Source of the DNA: a bacterium YEK0313
Lineage (GTDB): Bacteria > Pseudomonadota > Alphaproteobacteria > Rhizobiales > Phreatobacteraceae
NCBI GenBank assembly: GCA_000751295.2
Contig: CCMO02000001.1
Span: forward strand, 2,281,501 to 2,345,500
DNA length: 64,000 nucleotides
Direction of reading: 5' to 3'
Both the position numbers and the translations under genes were made by a program. The notes beneath the pieces were generated by a model. That model had not been told where the DNA came from and did not search any database. It was given only the letters and a program-made list of their open reading frames with translations. Numbering within the stretch: the first letter of the stretch is position 1; every line of letters starts with the position of its first letter. Of this stretch, positions 50,244 to 58,079 are shown in pieces.

Positions 50244-50504
50244 ATGATGGGACATGGCATGGCGGTGGCGACCTGGTTTGTGGTCCAGCCCTTTGAATGG
50301 TCTAAGAAGGGGCGAGTGATCCAATGCGACGCGCAGGAATGGCAGTCGGCCGAGGCCGCCTGCCGCGAAGCTCTGAGGCTCGCAGCGCGTGGCGGCGGTG
50401 CGGTGGCAGTGGCGCGTACCGGCGATCCGGAAACCGGTGAGTTCACCGAAAGCGTCGTGCTAGGGATCTATGGCAGCCTGCCCGACGAGGTCCTGCAGAC
50501 CTGA
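50244..50504 (+). CDS. Hypothetical protein (86 aa)
   Basis: An 86-residue protein starting MMGHGMAVATWFVVQPFEWS, then a helical, Ala-rich middle (SAEAACREALRLAARGGGAV) and VVLGIYGSLPDEVL. It looks like a small soluble conserved protein; no family is recognised. The frame is open upstream, but the part before 50244 has no protein character and no ribosome site. Either of two adjacent ATGs could be the start. Confidence 0.6.
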   Translation: MMGHGMAVATWFVVQPFEWSKKGRVIQCDAQEWQSAEAACREALRLAARGGGAVAVARTGDPETGEFTESVVLGIYGSLPDEVLQT

Positions 50505-50614
50505 AGTGGGGCGAGGGCCGATGCGGGCGGTTTCGGCGGCGAAGCCACCTTGCGATTAACCTTTGGCCTCGGACCGGCGGCGCCGCCGGTAACCGTCTCG
50601 CGGCGCCCGGTCCT

Positions 50615-50650
50615 GCCCACAAGCGGCTGCGAAATCAGCGGCTTGTGGGC
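50615..50650. terminator. Hairpin between convergent genes
   Basis: GCCCACAAGC at 50615-50624 pairs with GCTTGTGGGC at 50641-50650; inside, after one mismatch, GCTG pairs with CAGC around a six-base loop. It lies between the plus-strand gene ending at 50504 and the minus-strand lipoprotein gene ending at 50680 and could serve both. There is no T run. Confidence 0.55.
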
Positions 50651-50679
50651 TCTGGTCGAATCGGAAGCGAAGGCTGCGG

Positions 50680-51006
50680 TCAGCGTCCCGGCGCGGCCGG
50701 CGGCCCGCCGCAGGCGCGGTCATGCGCGGCGCGCGAGCGGTAGAGATAACCGCGCTGAGCCATGCATTGCAGGCCGCTCGCCTGATAGGGCTCGCCGGTG
50801 ACGCCACAGATCTGCTTGGCATTCTCGAAGTCGCGCACGAGGTCGGGACGGCCGGGCGCGCGCTGGCAGTCGGCCCGGCCCCAGATCGCCGCCTCGCCGG
50901 GCGCGGGTGGCGGCGCGGGTGTGGGCGGTGGCGATGTCTGGCAGGCGGCGAGGGCGAGGATCGAAACGGCAAGTGAGGCGATGAGAGGTGTCGTGCTCAG
51001 GCGCAT
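50680..51006 (-). CDS. Putative lipoprotein (108 aa)
   Basis: A 108-residue protein with a lipoprotein signal: hydrophobic SLAVSILALAACQTS with the lipobox LAAC (Cys near residue 21), then a Pro-rich linker (PPPTPAPPPAP). The mature domain contains four Cys (DCQRAPG, QICGVTG, LQCMAQRG, RACGGPP). The function is unknown. ATG at 51006 gives a proper signal; upstream frame is rejected. Confidence 0.75.
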   Translation of the reverse strand: MRLSTTPLIASLAVSILALAACQTSPPPTPAPPPAPGEAAIWGRADCQRAPGRPDLVRDFENAKQICGVTGEPYQASGLQCMAQRGYLYRSRAAHDRACGGPPAAPGR

Positions 51007-51227
51007 GAAATCGTCTCCTCGACTGACAACGTCAGGATGGGGCTCCGGTTCCCGGCGCGGGCGCGACTGCGCCCCCCGGGCTGGAGGCAATGAAGGGCTC
51101 GTACCTTTCGGCGGTCGTTGTTTCAGGACCGGGTGGTGTTGTGGGCGCGGATGTTTCTCCAGGCTCGTGAAAGTCCGGACAGATCATCGTTCGCGACAAT
51201 AGGCGATTCCCTTGGTTTGTCGCCCCT

Positions 51228-51419
51228 TTAGCGTGGCTTTTTCGGTAGTCTCGGACTGCCGAGCCGCGCGGCCTGATGGTCGAGGCGCTTGAGCACCGCC
51301 ATCTCCGCGTGGGTCTGGCGCAGGCCTGCAAAGCCGAGGGCGCCGAGACAGAGGAGGGTCGCCAGCGCGATCAGCAGGGCGCCGTCGACATTGACCGCGG
51401 TCGGGATCAACTCGTCCAT
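51228..51419 (-). CDS. Small single-TM protein (63 aa)
   Basis: A 63-residue protein: MDELIPTAVNVDGALLIALA leads into one membrane helix (ALLIALATLLCLGALGFAGL), followed by a charged, helix-forming tail (AEMAVLKRLDHQAARLG). It is 28 bases downstream of the coiled-coil membrane protein at 51448 on the same strand; the two have the same layout and may work together. Confidence 0.65.
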   Translation of the reverse strand: MDELIPTAVNVDGALLIALATLLCLGALGFAGLRQTHAEMAVLKRLDHQAARLGSPRLPKKPR

Positions 51420-51447
51420 CCTATCCTCCTGGTTCGCTGCAGCGGGC

Positions 51448-51762
51448 TCAGCTGCGGTCCTTGCGATCGTCCTGAGCCAGCAGGCGATCCCAGAAGAAGG
51501 TTTCGGGGGCGGCGCCCCATTCGGCATCGAGCCGCTGCTCGACCCGGGCGATGCGGCCGCGCAGCGTCGCGATGACGCGCGTCAGATCCTCGTCGCGATC
51601 GGCTGCACGGCGCAGCGCGCTCTCGATCGCCTGCAGGTGCGCCCGCTGCCGCGCAAGGCCGAGCACCTGCATCCAAAGCGAGGCGGCAATGACCATCATG
51701 AGCAAGATGAAGATGAGAATGAGTGTGTCTGGACCAATATCGCGCAAAAGCCAGCTCGTCAT
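51448..51762 (-). CDS. Single-TM protein with coiled coil (104 aa)
   Basis: A 104-residue protein with one N-terminal membrane helix (DTLILIFILLMMVIAASLWM, about residues 11-30) and then a long charged helix with heptad-like spacing (LARQRAHLQAIESALRRAAD, then LTRVIATLRGRIARVEQRLD), likely a coiled coil. No named family is recognised. ATG at 51762 (MTSWLLRD) starts just before the membrane helix. Confidence 0.7.
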   Translation of the reverse strand: MTSWLLRDIGPDTLILIFILLMMVIAASLWMQVLGLARQRAHLQAIESALRRAADRDEDLTRVIATLRGRIARVEQRLDAEWGAAPETFFWDRLLAQDDRKDRS

Positions 51763-51987
51763 CGGGGCCTCCGGTCGCCAGGAGTCAATGAATAGCTCAA
51801 ATCGTCGGTGAGCAACTATCGAGCCGGCGGAAAGACACAAGAAATGTGTCCGCAAAAAGTCGGCTGGGGAAGCGGTTAAATATTGCTGTGAAAGATAAAA
51901 TTGTCGGCTTTTGCTTTACCGGATCGAAGCGCGTGGCGTGGTCGGAAAGGGGCGGTTGTGGCGGGCATCCGATCACCCGCGTTGGGA

Positions 51988-52677
51988 TCAGCGCCGGTTG
52001 TACTTGCCGACCACGCGGTGGCAGATCGGCCAGTCGACCCGTGCCACCTCGAACTGCAGCTCCGGCCGGAACTGCTCGAGCTTCCAGGTCCGGTCGTTCC
52101 AGCCGACGAGGTTCTTGATGATCGCCTCGGCTTCGCCGGTCGGGCCGTGATCGTAGAACACGTGCACCTCGTCACGTGCCGGCTGCATATGCGGATTGAT
52201 CAGGGCCATGTCGCCCCAGCGATAAGCCGGTGACATCGAGTCGCCATAGACCAGGATGCCGTACGCGCCCTTCACGCCTTCCAGGATGGCGGGGCGCTTC
52301 ACCACCTCGATCGGGTCGAAGGTCACGATGAGGTGGCCTTCGCCGCCTTGCGCCGCGGCGTAGATCGGAAAATCGCGCGCGCCGACCAATTCGGTGCCGG
52401 GGACGATGGCCGGCGTGAACGGCGAGACCGTTGGCGCCGCTCCCTCGCCGCGGTCTGGACCGAGGCCCGAGGTCAGCCAGTCGCGCGCGACGCCCAGAAG
52501 GTCGGCCGCCATTTGCAGCCGGTCGATCTCCGGGTCGGTGCGGCCCTGCTCCCATTGCGACACGGCTTGCGAGGATACGCCGAGCGCTTCGCCGAGCTGG
52601 CCTTGGGTCCAGCCGCGCTGCCGGCGCGCGGCGCGAATGCGCTCACCGCGCGTCGCCGGCTTGTCGGGCTGTGCCAT
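51988..52677 (-). CDS. XRE/S24-type repressor (phage CI-like)
   Basis: A 229-residue protein. The N-terminal XRE helix-turn-helix (about residues 10-65) reads RQRGWTQGQLGEALGVSSQA then VSQWEQGRTDP. The C-terminal domain is S24/LexA-like: GILVYGDSMSPAYRWGDMAL holds the catalytic Ser and IIKNLVGWND the likely catalytic Lys. This pairing is typical of phage CI-type repressors that cleave themselves during the SOS response, and of XRE regulators. ATG at 52677 is preferred; the frame extends upstream through the operator. It is divergent from the LexA-like gene. Confidence 0.9.
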   Translation of the reverse strand: MAQPDKPATRGERIRAARRQRGWTQGQLGEALGVSSQAVSQWEQGRTDPEIDRLQMAADLLGVARDWLTSGLGPDRGEGAAPTVSPFTPAIVPGTELVGARDFPIYAAAQGGEGHLIVTFDPIEVVKRPAILEGVKGAYGILVYGDSMSPAYRWGDMALINPHMQPARDEVHVFYDHGPTGEAEAIIKNLVGWNDRTWKLEQFRPELQFEVARVDWPICHRVVGKYNRR

Positions 52678-52735
52678 GGATCGCCTCCGCTTCCGTGCGC
52701 GGCGCATTGTAAAGCGATGCTTGAGCAAGTCGACA

Positions 52736-52768
52736 AAGTGATACTTGATTATTTTGAAAGTATCACTT
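52736..52768. promoter_or_regulatory. Repressor operator: perfect 11+11 bp inverted repeat
   Basis: AAGTGATACTT at 52736-52746 and AAGTATCACTT at 52758-52768 are exact reverse complements with 11 bases (AT-rich) between. They lie in the 102 bases between the divergent XRE/S24 repressor and LexA-like genes, overlapping the likely promoters of both. This is the classical arrangement for a CI-type switch. Confidence 0.75.
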
Positions 52769-52779
52769 AAGTTTGGGGC

Positions 52780-53316
52780 ATGACACACTCAGCCGACCAC
52801 GGCCCGGCGCCGGCCCAAGCGCGCCCCCTGAGCCTCACGCGTCAGCAGGCCGCCCTCCTGGCCTTCATCCGCGCCGAGCTCGACCAGGGGCGGCCCGCGC
52901 CGTCCTATGCCGAGATGGCGGAGCATCTCGCGCTGTCGTCGCTGTCCGGGATCCATCGCCTGGTCAGGGGATTGGAGGCTCGCGGCCTGATCCGACGTCT
53001 TGCCGGCTGCGCGCGTTCGATCACGCCGGTGCCGGAGACGGCCAGGCCCGGCCACGTGCTGCTGGCCTTGCCCGAATATACCTATCGGCGCGCCGAAGCC
53101 TGCGCGGCCACCGCCGGGATCCCGGTCGGTGAGCTGGTGGCCGGGCTCGTTCTGGACGGTCTGCGCCACCCCGCCTTCTCCCGTGGGCTGAAGGGTCCCG
53201 GGGCCGTGCCGACCGCGACGGCCGCAGAGGCGACGTCGGGGGCCGGCGACCGCGCCCCGATCAGCCTGGCCGGCAGGGGCGGTTCGGCGCCGGCCGACAA
53301 GGGAGGATCCCGCTGA
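52780..53316 (+). CDS. LexA-like DNA-binding protein without protease domain
   Basis: A 178-residue protein whose residues 18-82 resemble the LexA winged helix: LTRQQAALLAFIRAELDQG, PSYAEMAEHLALSSLSGIHR and LVRGLEARGLIRRLAG. LexA's C-terminal serine protease is absent; instead there is a short helix-rich segment and a low-complexity Gly/Ala/Ser tail. It is probably a phage-derived regulator. Its stop overlaps the start of the next gene (TGATG). Confidence 0.8.
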   Translation: MTHSADHGPAPAQARPLSLTRQQAALLAFIRAELDQGRPAPSYAEMAEHLALSSLSGIHRLVRGLEARGLIRRLAGCARSITPVPETARPGHVLLALPEYTYRRAEACAATAGIPVGELVAGLVLDGLRHPAFSRGLKGPGAVPTATAAEATSGAGDRAPISLAGRGGSAPADKGGSR

Positions 53317-53888
53317 TGGCCAGACGCCCTGGACGCAAGCGCAAGATCGTCGTGCGGCAGCCTAACGGCCAGCCCTCGCGCGCCGGCCGCACGGAGGACA
53401 TCCTGGCGGTCGCGCGCAATCAGCCGCATCGGCGCGGCCTTGCCGATTTCCGCGACGAGCGGGCGGCCGATTCGCTGGGGCGGCTGGCGCTGGCCGGGCT
53501 GATCGATGCCGATGCCTATGAGGCAGGCAAAGCCTGGCGTGTGCTGGTCGCAGCCTACCGGCGCGCTCTCGATGCCCCCATCGCTTCGCCCCGGAGCCTG
53601 CCGGCAGGACCGGTCGCGGCTGTAGCGGAACTGGCCGAGTCCGGCACGGGCGGGCTGGACACGCGCACGCCCGAGGAACGCGACCAGGCGACCCGGCGGC
53701 GCTGGGCCGCAGCCCATCTGATCCTGCGCGAGGCCGGCTATCAGGTCGTCGCCGAAGTTGAAAGCGTGGTCGTCGACGGCCAGGAGGCGCGCAATCTGGA
53801 CAGCCTTCGGCGCGGCCTCGGCGCTCTCGCCTGGCATTTCGGCATTGCCGGCCGGCGGCGGCGCACGAGCCACGCCGCGACCCACTAG
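53316..53888 (+). CDS. Hypothetical protein of phage-like context (190 aa)
   Basis: A 190-residue basic protein (RRPGRKRKIVVRQPNGQPSR at the N-terminus) with helical segments such as ADSLGRLALAGLIDADAYEA and ATRRRWAAAHLILREAGYQV. No enzyme motif is seen. It overlaps the LexA-like gene by one base and shares its operator-controlled unit, so it belongs to the same phage-like regulatory cassette. Confidence 0.65.
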   Translation: MARRPGRKRKIVVRQPNGQPSRAGRTEDILAVARNQPHRRGLADFRDERAADSLGRLALAGLIDADAYEAGKAWRVLVAAYRRALDAPIASPRSLPAGPVAAVAELAESGTGGLDTRTPEERDQATRRRWAAAHLILREAGYQVVAEVESVVVDGQEARNLDSLRRGLGALAWHFGIAGRRRRTSHAATH

Positions 53889-53958
53889 TGGCGGCGGCGG
53901 CATTGGCGGGGCCAGGCCTGCGGGTCTATCGTGCCGCATCCCCGAATCGAGGCTCGCC

Positions 53959-54075
53959 ATGCGTTCGCTGTTCGCCGTTCTTGCCCTCGCGCTGGCGCTG
54001 GCCGGTTGCGGCGGCGCCAACTATCACCTCGGTCCGGCCGGCTCGCCGCCGTCCCAGGGGGGCGGCCGCGGCTGA
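53959..54075 (+). CDS. Very small lipoprotein (38 aa)
   Basis: A 38-residue peptide: MRSLFAVLALALALAGCGGA has a compact signal and the lipobox LAGC, followed by a short Gly/Pro/Ser tail. Small lipoproteins of this kind are frequent in alphaproteobacteria and easy to miss. A second one follows at 54182. Confidence 0.55.
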   Translation: MRSLFAVLALALALAGCGGANYHLGPAGSPPSQGGGRG

Positions 54076-54181
54076 AACGGCGTGTCAGCATCCGGCCCAG
54101 CTGGCCTGGGGCACCGGAAGGCTCTATGCCGTGACCTCGCAAGCCTCAGGCTCGCCTCGATCTCTCCAACCGGATTCCATC

Positions 54182-54346
54182 ATGCGCGCCGCCCTGACCG
54201 CACTGTTCCTTGCCCTGTCCCTTGCCGGTTGCGTCAGCGCCGGTTCCTATCCGTCCAACCCGCCCAATCCGTCGCCGTCCGAGCAGGAATCCGATCGCAG
54301 CCGCGAGCTGGGCGCGAGCCTTGAAGTCCCGGGCCACGTCGCCTGA
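54182..54346 (+). CDS. Small lipoprotein (54 aa)
   Basis: A 54-residue peptide: RAALTALFLALSLAGCVSAG carries signal and lipobox LAGC; the tail is Pro/Ser-rich then charged (SEQESDRSRELGASL). It lies about 106 bases after the previous lipoprotein and may be a diverged tandem duplicate. The function is unknown. Confidence 0.6.
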   Translation: MRAALTALFLALSLAGCVSAGSYPSNPPNPSPSEQESDRSRELGASLEVPGHVA

Positions 54347-54399
54347 CGCTTTGGCCTTTGCCGCGTCTGGCGCCGGGCGCTGCACCGTCGGCCCGGCGA

Positions 54400-54807
54400 T
54401 CAGTCGATCGGCTCGATGCCCTGGGTCTTCAGGCGCGCGAGGTGTTCCTTCATCTCCTTCAGCCGCTCCGCCGAGTGCCCCTGCCATCGGGTGACCTCGC
54501 CCGTCACCCGGAGCGGCTCGCGGGAGCGATAGGATTGCGTCGGGTTGCCGGGAAATTTCTTGTCCGTCAGGTTGGGATCGTCCTCGATCGATCCGGTCGG
54601 CTCGACGATATAGATCCGTTCCCGCCCGTCGCCGGCCGCAAGTTCCGCCCCCCAGATCGCCGCATCCAGAGTGCCGGTGAGATAGACCCACGACATGGGC
54701 TTTCGCGTGCCGTAGTTGGAGCGGTGACCGGCCGCGACCAGGTCGCCCGGTTTCAGGTCCGCCCGGGTGCCATGGAAGAATTGGCGCGCGGTGGTGTCGG
54801 AAGACAT
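54400..54807 (-). CDS. arr: NAD+-rifampin ADP-ribosyltransferase
   Basis: A 135-residue Arr enzyme, which inactivates rifamycins by transferring ADP-ribose from NAD+ to a hydroxyl of the ansa chain. Family motifs are FFHGTRADLKPGDLVAAGHR at the start, WVYLTGTLDAAIWGAELAAG, RIYIVEPTGSIEDDPNLTDK and PTQSYRSREPLRVTGEV; length is normal and no key block is missing. It stands alone with no sign of an integron or transposon, so it is probably an intrinsic chromosomal arr as in many environmental bacteria. Resistance in the host is inference. Confidence 0.93.
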   Translation of the reverse strand: MSSDTTARQFFHGTRADLKPGDLVAAGHRSNYGTRKPMSWVYLTGTLDAAIWGAELAAGDGRERIYIVEPTGSIEDDPNLTDKKFPGNPTQSYRSREPLRVTGEVTRWQGHSAERLKEMKEHLARLKTQGIEPID

Positions 54808-55005
54808 GGCGTGCTGTCCCTCTGGTGATGCGGAGCGAGGGCCGTGTCCATAGGTCAGGCCCCCCGCCTTGCCGCAAGCCCCGGCCCAGGTTAGACAATG
54901 ACAGCGGGAAAGCGGGCGCCTGGCGAGCGTCCTGCACGCTGCGCGGCGGCGTTTCGGCCCTTCCGGATATTGGCGGCGAAACGGTGCCCGGATCGGAGCG
55001 GGCCG

Positions 55006-55377
55006 CTAGCGGCCGGCCTGCCGGCTGATGAAGGCCGCTGCGACGATGCCGCAAAGGCCGCCGCCCGCCTTCACCGCGAAATCGATCAGGCGCCCGTGCC
55101 GCCCAGGGGCCAGTTCCTGCAGGATCTCGAGGGCCGCGGCTGAGCCGATGACCAGGATGAGCACGACGAGCCAGCGGCGCGGATAGGCAAGGCCAAAAAG
55201 GCCGCCGATCAGCGCGAAGGCGGCAAAGCGCTCGAAACCCGCGGAATGGCCGGTGACCGGTCTCAGCCCGATCGGTCCGAGCGTCATGACGAGCACGGCC
55301 AGCAGCAGGCCCCATGCGGCGGCGCGCATGACGAGGGTCGTGAGGGCCGAAGAGGGCGAAACGGGCATTGACGACAT
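55006..55377 (-). CDS. VanZ-like membrane protein
   Basis: A 123-residue protein with four predicted helices, starting near TLVMRAAAWGLLLAVLVMTL. The core has TLGPIGLRPVTGHSAGFERF and then EILQELAPGRHGRLIDFAVK AGG, the conserved VanZ pattern of loops. VanZ-like proteins have varied links, including teicoplanin tolerance, but most have no known role. ATG at 55377 is preferred over one 12 codons upstream. Confidence 0.75.
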   Translation of the reverse strand: MSSMPVSPSSALTTLVMRAAAWGLLLAVLVMTLGPIGLRPVTGHSAGFERFAAFALIGGLFGLAYPRRWLVVLILVIGSAAALEILQELAPGRHGRLIDFAVKAGGGLCGIVAAAFISRQAGR

Positions 55378-55658
55378 GCGCTCCTGGACTGGTGGCCTGG
55401 GCCCGTCCGGCACAGCCCGCTGCGCGCAAGCGCTTGCGATCGCCCGAACTGAGGCGCCGCGACGGCCGCCTCAATAGCACCGGACGTCCGGCGGAACCAT
55501 GGTCCTCGCACAATCGTGACTCGCCTGGGCTTCTGCTGATAGGTTAACGGCAGGCAAGGATCGCTTAAGGCTTTCGCGCCATTGTATTCACATGCCGGCA
55601 ATGCACAATTTGCCGCAATCGAGGCTCCGTATCCCGCATCGCTGAGAGGCTGCCTGCC

Positions 55659-55946
55659 ATGGCCACCATCCCGCCCGGCCGTTCCTTCTCCTCGGCAGAT
55701 CGCACCGCCATGCGGGCCATCTATCGCCGCTGCTGCGACGATCTCGGACTTGGAGGCGGGTCGGGCCACCTGCATGAGGCTTTGGCGCGCGCCATCACGT
55801 CGCGCTACGCGGCCGGATCGACCGATCCCGAACGTCTCGCCGCCCATGCGCTCAAGGCAGCGCGCCGGGCGGCGCAGCCGCGCGGCCTGTGGACGGCGAT
55901 GATCGCGGTTTTCATGCGGTCGCAGCCAGGAGCCGGGCGGGCCTGA
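55659..55946 (+). CDS. Hypothetical protein (95 aa)
   Basis: A 95-residue helical protein: SADRTAMRAIYRRCCDDLGL, then LHEALARAITSRYAAGSTDP and ERLAAHALKAARRAAQPRG. No named family is recognised, but the charge pattern and the clean start after CTGCC suggest a real, possibly conserved, small soluble protein. Confidence 0.6.
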   Translation: MATIPPGRSFSSADRTAMRAIYRRCCDDLGLGGGSGHLHEALARAITSRYAAGSTDPERLAAHALKAARRAAQPRGLWTAMIAVFMRSQPGAGRA

Positions 55947-55982
55947 TACGGAAGCCAGCCCGGCCAAGACCGGGCGCATCCA

Positions 55983-56330
55983 TCAGAACCATCGGCGTGG
56001 CGGGGCCGAACGCGGCGCAGGCCGGAAAGTCAAGGCTGCGCCGTCGCTGTCGCTCGGGGTCACCGTCGCGACGTAGTCGGGCATGATGCCGACGCGGATT
56101 TCCGACGCGGTGATCTTAGGCTCGAGCAACGGTCGATATCCGGTGGCGTTCTGCGGCAGCGAAGCGGCGATGATCTCCGCCGGAGTCAGGTGGCTCGCCA
56201 CCAGTCGCTGCAGCATTCTGACAATGCCCTTTTCCGTGAGTGTGCCGAGCTTGACCTCGGCCAGATAGATGCGTCCGCTCTTGCCTGTCCCTTCGACTGT
56301 CAGAACACGCTGGCTCGGATAGTCTCGCAT
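55983..56330 (-). CDS. Hypothetical protein (115 aa)
   Basis: A 115-residue protein starting MRDYPSQRVLTVEGTGKSGR with a beta-like run and a helix (LTEKGIVRMLQRLVASHLTP). Its Pro/Arg-rich end is probably disordered. GGGGGG lies 7 bases before the ATG. No family is recognised. The frame continues upstream to 56495, but that part has lower GC and no protein character. Confidence 0.55.
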   Translation of the reverse strand: MRDYPSQRVLTVEGTGKSGRIYLAEVKLGTLTEKGIVRMLQRLVASHLTPAEIIAASLPQNATGYRPLLEPKITASEIRVGIMPDYVATVTPSDSDGAALTFRPAPRSAPPRRWF

Positions 56331-56796
56331 GGTGCCGCCCCCCCTGCAATCAAACCGACGATTCAAGATGCTGATACAACCGTTGCGTTGCGCAAGTGGT
56401 ACGATATTCCCGCCTATCACATTCGCGTGAAAAAAAGTCCGATCGGCCGAACAATGCCGGAAAAGGATGATCTTCGTTCTCATCTGTATCAGCATATCTA
56501 CTTATTTGACTGATCCTGCCGAGAACAAACGATCGCCCAGATGCTTCGCCGCGACGAAGCGTTCCGGCCTGAGCGAGCCGACTCACGTGAGTGGGTATCA
56601 GCATTGCGTAAATGATGGAGCTGCCGCTGCCTCCACAAGTTGTCCTTTCGGCGGTTGCAGTGCCACAAGCGGCATATCCGTGCAGGCCGGCCGTCGGCTG
56701 CGGCGGCCCATGTGTCGCTGCACGATCCGGCCGGCGCCGGCAGCGACAGACACCGGTCCGACAATCGCGTGTCCGGGCCGGCTGGGGATCGAGGAC
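56331..56796. other. Lower-GC stretch without a clear gene
   Basis: About 465 bases, noticeably richer in A and T between 56390 and 56620 than the neighbours. It contains the perfect 12-base palindrome ACTCACGTGAGT (56581-56592) and CTTCG/CGAAG repeats near 56544-56560. No reading frame here resembles a protein. It probably holds promoters for both flanking genes, or is a scar of a lost gene. Confidence 0.4.
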
Positions 56797-57261
56797 GTGC
56801 GGGATTTTGTCGTTTCGGACCTGCGCGCCCAGCCGCGCTTCCTGGCCGACGTCGCCGACCGCATCTGGCGGGCCTGGTGGCGGGAGGACGGCCTGCCGCT
56901 GGAAACACTCCGCCGCGGCGTCGAGCAAAGCCTCGTGCCGGGAGTGGTTCCGACGGCTCTGGTGGCGCATCGGGGCGACCTCTTTCTCGGGACCGCCTCG
57001 CTGATCGACAACGACATGGAGCAGCGGCCGCTGTATCGGCCGTGGGTGGCAGTGGTATGGGCGGAGGCAGAGCAGCGCGGCCGGGGCATCGGCGCGGCGC
57101 TGGTCGAGACGGCTGCGACAGTGGCCTTCGCCGGCGGTGTCGACCGTGTCTACCTTTGCGCGGCCCCGCGCAACGCCGCCTTCTATGAGCGGCTGGGCTG
57201 GCTGCGCATCGAGGCCGACGTCGCCGGTCTCGACATTTTCCATCTGCTGCGCCCTGGTTGA
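56797..57261 (+). CDS. GNAT-family N-acetyltransferase
   Basis: A 154-residue acetyltransferase. The acetyl-CoA site is seen in WAEAEQRGRGIGAALVETAA (motif A, R-G-x-G-I/G-A pattern, about residues 90-110), then VYLCAAPRNAAFYERLGWLR, the motif B strand and helix. GTG at 56797 (VRDFVVSDLR) starts the fold; GGGGA lies 8 bases before. The acceptor substrate is unknown. Confidence 0.85.
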   Translation: MRDFVVSDLRAQPRFLADVADRIWRAWWREDGLPLETLRRGVEQSLVPGVVPTALVAHRGDLFLGTASLIDNDMEQRPLYRPWVAVVWAEAEQRGRGIGAALVETAATVAFAGGVDRVYLCAAPRNAAFYERLGWLRIEADVAGLDIFHLLRPG

Positions 57262-57355
57262 AGCCGGCCTTCCGTCGCCGCCCGTCTCGACAGTAAAGCC
57301 CGCGCCGGCAGGCGCGGGCTTCGCAGGTCATGGTTTGCGAAACGGGGGAAGCGGC

Positions 57356-57586
57356 TCAGTAGCCGTGGCGCAGCCGGCGACGGATGCGGCGCTCCCGTTC
57401 GCGCTCACGCTCGTACCGGCGGATGCGGCGCTCGCGCTCGATCATCCGCTCGCGCTCCCGGAGCCGACGCTCACGCTCCCAGCCATAGCCCTGCGCCTGG
57501 GCTTCGTTGCCGAGCGCGACGAGGCCAAGGAGCCCGGCCAGTCCGCCAAGGACCAGCGTGCGGCGGTTCTGAGTGTTGTCCGACAT
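57356..57586 (-). CDS. Small exported Arg/Glu-repeat protein (76 aa)
   Basis: A 76-residue protein with a signal-like N-terminus (RRTLVLGGLAGLLGLVALGN ending AQAQ, about residues 8-31) followed by about 40 residues made almost only of Arg and Glu with Tyr and Ile (RERERMIERERRIRRYERER). This should form a highly charged single helix. AGGAG precedes the ATG at 57586. A GGAAC-17-GTT arrangement at 57647-57671 on the minus strand resembles a general stress (EcfG) promoter. The function is unknown. Confidence 0.7.
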   Translation of the reverse strand: MSDNTQNRRTLVLGGLAGLLGLVALGNEAQAQGYGWERERRLRERERMIERERRIRRYERERERERRIRRRLRHGY

Positions 57587-57776
57587 CAAATTCGTCTCCT
57601 GTGAGTCGCCCCGCCGGCAGCCTGTACGACGGCCGTGCACCAAGGCAACTCCCATGCAGCGGTAGCGTTCCACCACGTGACGTGCCGCGCGGCCTGCATT
57701 GTCCCGGTGCTTGCACACCGGCTCGAAATAGAACATAACAGGAACATAAGGGGCGTCAGCCAGGAGACGTGATTCC

Positions 57777-58079
57777 ATGACCCAGGCAGCCAGGTTCGAA
57801 ATGGTGCCGGTTCTGCCCATGGCCGGAGATGCGCGGCGGGAACGGGCGGCGAGCGACGGCTTGCAGGAGGACGGCACCGGCTACGATGTCGGCCTGTCGC
57901 CACCCGGTATTCCCTATGTGCCGACCGATGAGGATGTCGAAGCCGTGCTCGCCGAGTTCGACGGCGATCCCAAGCGGGCGATCCGCGCGCTGCTCGAAGA
58001 CATTGGCGTCCTCGCCGACGACCGGCGCAAGAATGTCTCCTACGGCGCCATCTACGGCCATCTCGAAGTCGTCAAATAG
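57777..58079 (+). CDS. Hypothetical protein (100 aa)
   Basis: A 100-residue soluble protein; its second half DEDVEAVLAEFDGDPKRAIR then ALLEDIGVLADDRRKNVSYG is helical and well conserved in style, as if a binding module. A divergent partner is the Arg/Glu protein at 57356. No named family is recognised. Confidence 0.65.
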   Translation: MTQAARFEMVPVLPMAGDARRERAASDGLQEDGTGYDVGLSPPGIPYVPTDEDVEAVLAEFDGDPKRAIRALLEDIGVLADDRRKNVSYGAIYGHLEVVK

